A DNA stretch of 12,350 bases, taken from positions 18,471-30,820 of the forward strand of contig CAJUMH010000009.1 in the NCBI GenBank assembly GCA_910587145.1, read 5' to 3'. Below are positions 1-5,475 of this stretch, in pieces. Source of the DNA: an uncultured Ruthenibacterium sp. (lineage in GTDB: Bacteria; Bacillota; Clostridia; Oscillospirales; Ruminococcaceae). A model generated the notes under the pieces. The model searched no databases. It was not told the origin of the DNA and worked only from the letters and a program-made list of their open reading frames with translations. The translations under genes were made by a program, and so were the position numbers. Every line of letters starts with the position of its first letter. Position 1 is the stretch's first letter.

Positions 1-82
1 AACGCAGCCCTTGCGGCAAGGCGTAATACAAAACGCCGATCAGGGCCGGAAAGGCGGGATATTGCCACGAGCCGGAAAGCAA
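1..82 (-). CDS. Possible 5' end of a leftward gene, cut by the window edge
   Basis: A minus-strand frame starts at a TTG (82) and stays open to the window edge, reading LLSGSWQYPAFPALIGVLYY followed by ALPQGLR, so the visible part is hydrophobic and could enter a membrane. About 70% of its third codon positions are G or C, like the neighbouring genes. A GGGAGAG purine run lies about 7 nt upstream as a possible ribosome site, and a good leftward promoter (153-181) lies about 65 nt further up. There is no ATG, the frame closes at a TAA just beyond the promoter start, and only 27 codons are visible. I do not recognise the product. The promoter and codon use are seen; that this is a gene is inferred. 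Confidence 0.27.
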   Translation of the reverse strand, partial: MLSGSWQYPAFPALIGVLYYALPQGLR

Positions 83-152
83 ACGGCCGCTCTCTCCCGA
101 AATGCGCCGCTCACATGCTGCAGTTTGTTTGCAGGCTGTTTATCCCCTGGAA

Positions 153-181
153 ATCATATCATTTGCCAAATGGTCTGCCAA
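153..181 (-). promoter_or_regulatory. Leftward sigma-A type promoter with a palindrome in its spacer
   Basis: On the minus strand, TTGGCA (176-181; five of six match TTGACA) is followed after exactly 17 nt by TATGAT (153-158; five of six match TATAAT). The spacer holds the 11-bp palindrome ATTTG-C-CAAAT (161-171). That position would suit an operator, because a bound protein there would block RNA polymerase. Transcription would begin near 146 and run toward the left edge. No matching experiment is available. Confidence 0.45.
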
Positions 182-182
182 C

Positions 183-398
183 GCTGCGGTGCCCGGAGGG
201 CAGGGAGCCGCAGCTGCCGGAAAACCTCCGCGCCGTAAAAACCGTGAAAAACGGGATATGTTGCAGAGGAAATGACGAAAAACTGTAAAAAAGGAATGTT
301 TTGCCGCCGTATGAAATATTTTCGCGGCATGGTTCGTCTATTCATTATAGGAGACGTGCGGCGGTGCAGTGTGTTTGCCAAACGGGAGATCCCGTGCG
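183..398. other. Non-coding stretch with a second TTTGCCAAA-type palindrome
   Basis: I see no convincing gene here; the open frames on both strands lack family-like sequence. The stretch holds an A-rich patch around 270-300 and an 11-bp palindrome GTTTG-C-CAAAC (373-383), which shares the core TTTGCCAAA with the one in the leftward promoter (161-171). A small hairpin ACGGG-AGAT-CCCGT (382-395) lies just past the stop of the 399-1148 gene on the minus strand. It could weakly end that transcript, but no proper U-run follows it. Confidence 0.4.
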
Positions 399-1148
399 CT
401 ATGCGCGGAATACCCAGTAGTACAGCACGGCCATTACCTCGCGCAGATAGCACGAGAGCACCGAGGACGCGCTGATGGACGCGGGCACGGCGCGCACATC
501 GGAAAAGCCGACGAGCGCGGCGTATTTGCCCGCGCGGTAGCAGTGGAACGCGTTTGTTACATAGGCCACGGGCGCGTCGGCGGAAAGGCCGTATGCCTCT
601 AAAATCGCGCGCGCAAAGCGGAAGTTTTCCTCGGTGGAGGTGCTTTGATCTTCTTCTAAGATCTGTTCGGCCGGAACGCCCCTTTGCACCAGCCAGGCCT
701 TCATGGCCCGCGCCTCGGGGATATCCTCTTCCGGGCCCTGCCCGCCGGTAACGACGATCACGGCGCTTGGATTTTGCAGATAATAATCATAGGCGGCGCT
801 TAGACGGCGCTCCAGCACATTGGATACCCGTGTGCCGCGCAGCCCCGCGCCAAGCACGATTACGGCCTCTTCGTCGTGCTTTGCGGGATCGGAATAGCCG
901 CTGACGGCCACAAACGCCAGCAGCCCCGCAAAAACGGCGCAGCCGCAAAAGAACAGGATCTTCAGCGCGCGCCCCACGCCGTGGGCGCAGAACGCATCGA
1001 TCGGCCGGTGAAAAATGGCATACACCCACAGCGCGGCCGTGATGCCGTATACCATCAGAACGCCGAGCGTAAAATTGGAGCGCAGCCCGCGCTGAACGCT
1101 GTCAACGGAAAAAAGAATGGTCAGCAGCCAGACAATAACAATTTTCAT
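399..1148 (-). CDS. YdcF/SanA-like DUF218 membrane-anchored protein
   Basis: This 249-residue protein has two or three N-terminal membrane segments (about 2-14, 27-46 and 62-83), then a DUF218 domain from about 94 to the end. Family marks are the first beta strand and loop AVIVLGAGLRG (95-105), TGGQGPEEDIPEA (134-146) and EEDQSTSTEENF (165-176). DUF218 proteins such as E. coli SanA, YdcF and ElyC form a Rossmann-like fold and are linked to envelope integrity and peptidoglycan or lipid-carrier metabolism, but their chemistry is poorly defined. The domain probably sits outside the membrane, though topology is inferred. The ATG at 1148 is supported by AAGGAG (1154-1159) 5 nt upstream. The gene is divergent from the three-gene ABC operon and has its own promoter. 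Length is normal for membrane-bound members. The family call is firm; the function is not. Confidence 0.88.
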   Translation of the reverse strand: MKIVIVWLLTILFSVDSVQRGLRSNFTLGVLMVYGITAALWVYAIFHRPIDAFCAHGVGRALKILFFCGCAVFAGLLAFVAVSGYSDPAKHDEEAVIVLGAGLRGTRVSNVLERRLSAAYDYYLQNPSAVIVVTGGQGPEEDIPEARAMKAWLVQRGVPAEQILEEDQSTSTEENFRFARAILEAYGLSADAPVAYVTNAFHCYRAGKYAALVGFSDVRAVPASISASSVLSCYLREVMAVLYYWVFRA

Positions 1149-1241
1149 GGCTTCTCCTTTTGGCGCTTCACCGCGCCCGCGCAGGGGGCGTTGGAGCCGG
1201 CCATGGCGCGGGGCGGGAGAATGCGGATGCTTTTTACAGCT

Positions 1242-1270
1242 ATTGTAACAGCAAAATCCGTCGGATGCAA
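1242..1270 (-). promoter_or_regulatory. Promoter for the DUF218 gene
   Basis: On the minus strand, TTGCAT (1265-1270) and TACAAT (1242-1247) are separated by exactly 17 nt. The -10 box matches five of six consensus bases; the -35 is weaker. It would start transcription near 1235, about 85 nt upstream of the DUF218 start. One arm of an 8-bp inverted repeat (1255-1262) lies in the spacer. Confidence 0.45.
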
Positions 1271-1307
1271 ACCCTTTTGGGGGGAGGGCCGTGCTCTCTG
1301 ACGGATT
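1255..1307. repeat. 8-bp inverted repeat between divergent promoters
   Basis: AATCCGTC (1255-1262) is the exact reverse complement of GACGGATT (1300-1307), with 37 nt between them. One arm falls in the spacer of the leftward DUF218 promoter and the other touches the -35 box of the rightward ABC promoter. A dimer bound to both arms could therefore affect both promoters. It may be chance. Confidence 0.4.
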
Positions 1308-1335
1308 GTAAGATAATAGTAAGATGCGTTATAAT
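1306..1335 (+). promoter_or_regulatory. Promoter of the three-gene ABC operon with an 11-bp-spaced direct repeat
   Basis: A perfect TATAAT (1330-1335) lies 18 nt downstream of TTGTAA (1306-1311). The direct repeat GTAAGAT occurs at 1308-1314 and 1319-1325, an 11-bp step (one helical turn), overlapping the weak -35 and the spacer. Such spacing is typical for OmpR/PhoB-class response regulators, which often replace a good -35 box. No two-component genes are visible in the window, so any regulator lies elsewhere. The promoter is well supported; the regulator is inferred. Confidence 0.6.
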
Positions 1336-1362
1336 AAATATTTAAGAAGCTTCCGATAAGAT

Positions 1363-1386
1363 AGATAGAAAGATAGAAAGAAAAGA
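1363..1386 (+). repeat. 8-bp tandem repeat in the operon leader
   Basis: AGATAGAA occurs twice back to back (1363-1378) and is followed by the near-copy AGAAAAGA (1379-1386), directly before the G-run that serves as the ribosome site. The purine-rich leader should be unstructured. Changes in repeat number would alter the spacing between promoter and start codon, so the tract may vary between strains. Confidence 0.5.
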
Positions 1387-1392
1387 GGGGGG

Positions 1393-2394
1393 ATGCGCTT
1401 CGTGACACCGATTATCAAGGTGCAAAATCTGCGCAAGGTATACCGTGTGGGCAAGGAAAAGGTGATCGCGCTGAACGATATCTGTCTGGAGATCGGCGAG
1501 GGCGAGATGTGCTGTATTGTCGGTGCCTCCGGCAGCGGCAAATCAACGCTGCTCAACCAGCTGGCCGGCTTGGAAAAGCCCACCCGGGGCCGGGTGCTCA
1601 TCGGAAAGCACGACATTTCCGCCATGACGGAAAACGAGCTCGCGGAATTTCGCCAGCAGCATTTGGGCTTTATCTTCCAAAGCTACAATCTGCTGCCTGC
1701 GCTTACGGCCACCGAGAATGTTGCGCTGCCGCTGATGTTTAAGGGAATGCCGAAAAAGCAGCGCGAGAAGATTGCGCGTGCCGAATTAAAAAAGATGGGC
1801 CTGCTCTCCCGCGCAAAACACAAGCCCACCGAGATGTCCGGCGGCCAGCAGCAGCGCGTGGGCATTGCGCGCGCCTTTGCCGCAAAGCCGAAGGTGATTT
1901 TTGCGGACGAACCGACAGGCAACCTCGATTCCACCACCTCGAAGCAGGTGCTGTACACCATGCTGGAAATGGCGAAGGAATACGGCATTACCTTTGTGAT
2001 GGTAACGCACGAGCGGGAGCTTGCCAATTGCGGCGACCGCATCGTTACCATCAAGGACGGCCGCGTAATGGAAAACGTGCTCTTGAGCGACGAAGAAAAA
2101 GAACAGAACCGCGGGCTGCTGTTCGGGGATCTCGTCGCCGGCGATATCGCCGAGCCCGAGACGAACGAGACGCAGGAGACAGAGGAGACGGGCGGGGAAA
2201 CGCCGAAGGCAGAGGCGGCCAAGGGCAAAAAGCCGCCCGCCCGGCAAACCGCAAAGCCTGCCGGGGCACCGCAGACGGGAGCACAGCCGTCTGCCGCGGC
2301 GCAGCAAGCTGAAGTGCCGTCTGCCGGGACGCAGAGAGACACACAGCCGCCTGCCGCTGCGCCGCAGCAGGCCCCCCAAACGAAATCCGTGTGA
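1393..2394 (+). CDS. MacB/LolD-type ABC transporter ATPase with low-complexity C-terminal tail
   Basis: This 333-residue ATPase energises the FtsX-like permease encoded at 3828. The NBD (about 1-230) has Walker A GASGSGKST (44-52), signature MSGGQ (148-152), Walker B with D172-E173 in VIFADEPTGNLD, and H-loop H206. The Q-loop region FIFQSYNLLPALTATENV is typical of the MacB/LolD/FtsE class. The family usually ends near 230 residues. Here about 100 more follow: an acidic part, then a Pro/Ala/Gln/Lys-rich tail with four 10-residue repeats (288-327). The ATG at 1393 follows GAGG with a 4-nt gap; a GTG at 1402 is an alternative start giving MTPIIKVQNL. It is first in a three-gene operon, 16 nt before the next start. 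The NBD call is firm; the tail's role is unknown. Confidence 0.93.
   Translation: MRFVTPIIKVQNLRKVYRVGKEKVIALNDICLEIGEGEMCCIVGASGSGKSTLLNQLAGLEKPTRGRVLIGKHDISAMTENELAEFRQQHLGFIFQSYNLLPALTATENVALPLMFKGMPKKQREKIARAELKKMGLLSRAKHKPTEMSGGQQQRVGIARAFAAKPKVIFADEPTGNLDSTTSKQVLYTMLEMAKEYGITFVMVTHERELANCGDRIVTIKDGRVMENVLLSDEEKEQNRGLLFGDLVAGDIAEPETNETQETEETGGETPKAEAAKGKKPPARQTAKPAGAPQTGAQPSAAAQQAEVPSAGTQRDTQPPAAAPQQAPQTKSV
2254..2373 (+). repeat. Four 30-bp imperfect tandem repeats coding the ATPase tail
   Basis: With a 30-bp period the codons read KPAGAPQTGA, QPSAAAQQAE, VPSAGTQRDT and QPPAAAPQQA. At DNA level GCCGTCTGCCG recurs at 2286-2296 and 2316-2326, with GCCGCCTGCCG at 2346-2356. The units stay in frame, so copy number could change without breaking the protein. 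Confidence 0.7.
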
Positions 2395-2410
2395 GAAGGA
2401 GTACCAATCT

Positions 2411-3841
2411 ATGAAAAACAGGAAAAACGCAATTTGGAAAAAGCTCGGCATGCTGCTTGCCGTAACGCTGCTGTTTACGGCACTGGCTGTTCCCGCATGG
2501 GCGGATGGAGAAGATGACAGCAGCAGCGGTGCTTCCTCGCCTTCCTCCGGCACAGGCCCCGTAGTCACCGGCTATACGGTTACGAATGCCGCCGGCAGCG
2601 AGCTGCAGCGCATTGAACCGGAGCAGAAGTGCCGCATCATCATTTCGGTGGTGGACGACCGCTTCCCCAAGGACAGCAATGTGGACGGCATCAAGGTAAA
2701 CATCAAGGTTACTTCCACTGCCAGCTTTGCCTCCCCCTCGCTGGGAGATATCTCCACAACGACCATTACCACCTCGGGCAGCGTAAAGGACAGCGGCCTG
2801 GAATACGCGATCATCCTGAACGATATCACTTACCGCGGCGGCGACAACAAGCTGGCGCTGGATATCTCCTATGACGGATACAGTGTGCCGCTGCAGCTTG
2901 CGCACATCGAGCAGGCCATCAGCCAGTGCTACGATACCAAAGCCGAGACGGAAGAAAAGGATTCCGCCCTTGTGCTCACCTCCGCCAGCTACGGCGGCGG
3001 CAGCGTGGAGGCCGGCCGCGATTTTACGCTGACGGTTGATGTGCTGGCCCCGGCCAAGTATGCGGGCGCCGAAAACGTAAAGGTGATTATCACGCCGCCC
3101 GAGCAGTTCACCGCGTCCAGCGGCAGCACCATGGTGTATGTGGGGGATCTTGCCCCGGGCGCGTCCCGTCAGGTGACGTTCGAGCTGAACGCCAGCGCGG
3201 TTGCCCAAAGCGGCAGCTACGCGGTGGCCGTCAGCGTGAGCGGCACGGCGACAGGCGGCGCCGCGCCGTCCGACCAAATGAGCGTTACCATCCCCGTCGT
3301 TCAGCCCGAGCGCTTCGAGATCTCCCGCACCGATCTGCCGGAATACCTTTCGATGGGCGAGGAGGGCTACGCCTATGTATCGTTTGTGAATAAGGGCAAG
3401 GGCACCATCTACAATGTCTCGGCCGAAATTACGGGCGAGGGCATCACCACCACCGAGGGCAACCAGTTTATCGGCAATGTGGCCTCCGGCACCGAGAGCT
3501 CGGCCGATTTCACCATTCAGACGTCTCAGTCCGGCACAATCAGCGCGCTGCTCACCGTCAGCTACGAGGACGAAAAGGGCAATATCAAGGAGCTCACGAA
3601 GGATTTTACCATCACGGTGGAAGAAATGTATATGGGCGATATGAACGGCGATATGAGCTTCGACCCGGGCTCTGATCCCATGCCCATGCCGGAGGAAAAT
3701 GCCGGCATGCCCGTGTGGGGCTGGATCCTAATCGTTCTGGGCGTTTTGGGCGCGGGCGCCGCGGCGCTGATCGTCATCAAAAAGAAAAAGGCAAAAAAGA
3801 AGGCCGCGCAGCTGACGGAGGACGACGATGAAGATATCTGA
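2411..3841 (+). CDS. Secreted, membrane-anchored Ig-like/CARDB-type (COG1361-like) partner of an ABC transporter
   Basis: This 476-residue protein has a clear signal peptide (positive KNRKNAIWKK, hydrophobic LLAVTLLFTALAVP, likely cleavage after AWA at about 31). Three beta-rich domains follow (about 50-175, 188-298, 298-405); their pattern resembles CARDB/COG1361 S-layer-like Ig domains, e.g. DLAPGASRQVTFEL and VSFVNKGKGTIYNVSAEI. Residues 404-433 are acidic and Met-rich (MYMGDMNGDMSFDPG, DPMPMP). A membrane helix (about 434-455), Lys stop-transfer and short acidic cytoplasmic tail end it. It is therefore an ectodomain held by a C-terminal anchor. AAGGAG (2396-2401) supports the start. It lies between ATPase and permease genes and overlaps the permease gene by 14 nt, so it probably acts with them, as the adaptor MacA does for MacB, although it shows no MacA-like fold. 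Substrate unknown. Confidence 0.85.
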   Translation: MKNRKNAIWKKLGMLLAVTLLFTALAVPAWADGEDDSSSGASSPSSGTGPVVTGYTVTNAAGSELQRIEPEQKCRIIISVVDDRFPKDSNVDGIKVNIKVTSTASFASPSLGDISTTTITTSGSVKDSGLEYAIILNDITYRGGDNKLALDISYDGYSVPLQLAHIEQAISQCYDTKAETEEKDSALVLTSASYGGGSVEAGRDFTLTVDVLAPAKYAGAENVKVIITPPEQFTASSGSTMVYVGDLAPGASRQVTFELNASAVAQSGSYAVAVSVSGTATGGAAPSDQMSVTIPVVQPERFEISRTDLPEYLSMGEEGYAYVSFVNKGKGTIYNVSAEITGEGITTTEGNQFIGNVASGTESSADFTIQTSQSGTISALLTVSYEDEKGNIKELTKDFTITVEEMYMGDMNGDMSFDPGSDPMPMPEENAGMPVWGWILIVLGVLGAGAAALIVIKKKKAKKKAAQLTEDDDEDI

Positions 3842-5300
3842 TCTGCTGAAGCTCAGCACGGATAACCTTCGCCGCCGCAAGGGGCGCACGGCGCTGACGA
3901 TCATCGGCGTTGTCGTGGGCACCTGTGCCATCGTGGTAATGATCTCACTGGGCATCGCAACCAACCGCCGCACAGACGAGATGCTGTCTACCTGGAGCGA
4001 TTTGACGCAGATTCAGGTGTACAGCTATTCCAACAATCCCGATACGCCCGCGCTGGACGATAAGATGGTAGAGCAGCTGAACGCCATGCCCAATGTTGTG
4101 GCCGCTACGCCGATGTACCGCTTCCAGAACATGGACGCAAACCTTGTTGCCGGCAAAAAAGACCGGTATTCCATGTATATGTGGAACACCATCGGCATGG
4201 AGCTCGACGCCATCGAGCCGATGGGCATCGAGCTTGTGAGCGGCAGCTATCTTACCGGCCAGAGCTACGGGCGCAACAAGATCCCCGTTTTGGTGGGCGA
4301 GGACGCGGCCTATGAGTTTGAGGATACCCGCAAAAGCTGGCGCAATCCGGACCGGTACCGCTGGAAGGAGACGGACGAGAACGGCAATGTAATCAAGCCG
4401 CCGTTTTTCGATATCACGCAGGAAAAGCTGACGATGAAAATGACGTATGGCTACGACGATCAGGGCAATCCCAAAACGCGGGATTATGAGCTTATCGTCG
4501 TGGGCGTGATGCGCACCGATTATTCCAAGGACGGCACCGGCGGCATTATTATGAATATCGAGGATATGAAGCGGCTGGAGGAAGAGTTCAAAAAGCTCTC
4601 GAAGGGCTCCGGCGGGGGCGGTAGTTCCGTTGTCATCGGCGGCGGAAGCGGCTCCAGCAAGATTGAGGGCTATGATCAGGTATATGTAAAGGTGGACGAC
4701 GTAAACCACGTTGCCGACGTGGAGGCCGCCATCAAAGAAATCGGCTACGAGACTTCGTCGATGTCGCAGTACCGCGAGGATATGCAAAAGCAGGTGGCGT
4801 CCGGACAGATGATGCTGGGCGGCCTTGCGGCCGTTTCGCTGCTGGTGGCCGCGCTGAACATCGCCAATACCATGACAATGGCCATCTACGAGCGCACCAA
4901 GGAGATTGGCGTGATGAAGGTGCTGGGCTGCAGGCTCTCGAAGATCCGGCAGATGTTTTTGATCGAATCCGGCGCAATCGGCTTTTTGGGCGGTGTGGTC
5001 GGCTGCGTGCTCAGCCTGCTCATCAGCTTTGTGCTGAACAACTTTACCGTATGGATGCAGGCCATCACCGGCTGGCTGATGAGCATGGGCATTTCGGTGA
5101 GTATGGAGATTGCGAACCTGGATGTCGGCGCGCTGTTCGGCATGGGCGGTATGGGCGGCGTGGGCAATATCTCGGATGTGCCGCTGTGGCTGCTGCTGGT
5201 GGCGCTGTGCTTTGCCACCGTGGTGGGCCTGCTCTCCGGCATTGCCCCCGCAAATCGTGCCGTAAAGATCTCTGCGCTGGAGGCCATTCGGCACGAATAA
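3828..5300 (+). CDS. MacB/FtsX-family ABC transporter permease
   Basis: This 490-residue permease has the MacB topology. TM1 (about 22-44) follows the basic DNLRRRKGRTALTIIGVVVG. A large extracytoplasmic MacB_PCD domain spans about 45-325. TM2 (about 330-352), TM3 (381-405) and TM4 (453-475) form the FtsX core, with the family sequence NTMTMAIYERTKEIGVMKVLG after TM2 and the C-terminal APANRAVKISALEAIRH. Such permeases do not usually carry substrate through the membrane; they transmit ATP-driven motion to the extracellular side. Odd features are a Gly/Ser linker (260-277) in the ectodomain and a Gly/Met loop ALFGMGGMGGVGN before TM4. The start lies within the 3' end of the preceding gene, with GGAGGA (3817-3822) as ribosome site, suggesting translational coupling. 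An intrinsic terminator follows. The substrate could be a peptide, lipid or cell-wall component; the sequence does not say. Confidence 0.92.
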   Translation: MKISDLLKLSTDNLRRRKGRTALTIIGVVVGTCAIVVMISLGIATNRRTDEMLSTWSDLTQIQVYSYSNNPDTPALDDKMVEQLNAMPNVVAATPMYRFQNMDANLVAGKKDRYSMYMWNTIGMELDAIEPMGIELVSGSYLTGQSYGRNKIPVLVGEDAAYEFEDTRKSWRNPDRYRWKETDENGNVIKPPFFDITQEKLTMKMTYGYDDQGNPKTRDYELIVVGVMRTDYSKDGTGGIIMNIEDMKRLEEEFKKLSKGSGGGGSSVVIGGGSGSSKIEGYDQVYVKVDDVNHVADVEAAIKEIGYETSSMSQYREDMQKQVASGQMMLGGLAAVSLLVAALNIANTMTMAIYERTKEIGVMKVLGCRLSKIRQMFLIESGAIGFLGGVVGCVLSLLISFVLNNFTVWMQAITGWLMSMGISVSMEIANLDVGALFGMGGMGGVGNISDVPLWLLLVALCFATVVGLLSGIAPANRAVKISALEAIRHE

Positions 5301-5316
5301 AAGGGCCTTTTATCTC

Positions 5317-5351
5317 CGGCAGCCCCGCTTTTTCGGCGGGGCTGCCGTTTT
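5317..5351 (+). terminator. Intrinsic terminator of the three-gene ABC operon
   Basis: A perfect 12-bp GC-rich stem (5317-5328 with 5336-5347) closes a 7-nt T-rich loop and is followed by TTTTA. It sits 17 nt after the permease stop. Confidence 0.9.
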
Positions 5352-5365
5352 ATGCAGGATTTTTT

Positions 5366-5396
5366 ACAGCCCCTCTTGACACGCCGGAGGGGCTGT
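5366..5396 (+). terminator. Second hairpin, enclosing the -35 box of the next promoter
   Basis: ACAGCCCCTC (5366-5375) and GAGGGGCTGT (5387-5396) pair perfectly (10 bp) around an 11-nt loop, followed by the U-rich GUUAUAUUUUAUU. In read-through RNA it would act as a backup terminator. Its loop contains the TTGACA -35 box (5376-5381), and the right arm fills most of the promoter spacer, so terminator and promoter are physically merged. Confidence 0.6.
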
Positions 5397-5404
5397 GTTA
5401 TATT
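5376..5404 (+). promoter_or_regulatory. Strong promoter of the marR-exporter operon
   Basis: Perfect TTGACA (5376-5381), a 17-nt spacer and TATATT (5399-5404; five of six consensus bases), with an extended -10 TG at 5396-5397. Transcription should start near 5411, inside the palindrome at 5407-5421. That fits repression by the MarR protein encoded directly downstream. Confidence 0.8.
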
Positions 5405-5406
5405 TT

Positions 5407-5457
5407 ATTAAGCAACTTAATCATTCAAAATCTTAATTATTAAAACTTTGAATGATT
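5407..5457 (+). promoter_or_regulatory. Candidate MarR operators: palindrome at +1 and an 11-bp inverted repeat
   Basis: Three symmetric elements lie between the -10 box and the ribosome site. ATTAAG-CAA-CTTAAT (5407-5421) covers the expected transcription start. TTAAT-T-ATTAA occupies 5433-5443. AATCATTCAAA (5419-5429) and TTTGAATGATT (5447-5457) form a perfect 11-bp inverted repeat around 17 nt. MarR dimers bind AT-rich palindromes of roughly this size and commonly repress their own promoters. In RNA, the 11-bp repeat would fold into a hairpin ending just before AAAGGAGG. Which element is bound is inferred. Confidence 0.6.
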
Positions 5458-5475
5458 GGAAAGGAGGAAGCGTAT

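Noticed and set aside
344..349. Perfect TATAAT on the minus strand as another leftward promoter
   Set aside because: No acceptable -35 box occurs at 16-19 nt spacing; the TTGGCA further up is 26 nt away.
11..475. Plus-strand open frames at the left edge (11-238 and 272-475)
   Set aside because: Arg/Cys-rich translations with no family features; the second runs into the antisense of the DUF218 gene, and no strong ribosome site precedes either.
2051..3277. Long minus-strand frame of 408 codons opposite the ATPase tail and the CARDB-type gene
   Set aside because: It is antisense to two well-supported genes; its Ala/Arg/Gly-rich composition is what GC-rich codons give in that frame, and it has no recognisable motif.
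3945..5294. Minus-strand frame of 449 codons opposite the permease
   Set aside because: His/Ala/Gln-rich shadow of a clear FtsX-family gene, with no independent promoter or ribosome site seen.
5452..5475. Upstream ATG at 5452 as the MarR start
   Set aside because: It lies before AAAGGAGG and inside the inverted repeat; the ATG at 5476 has ideal spacing.
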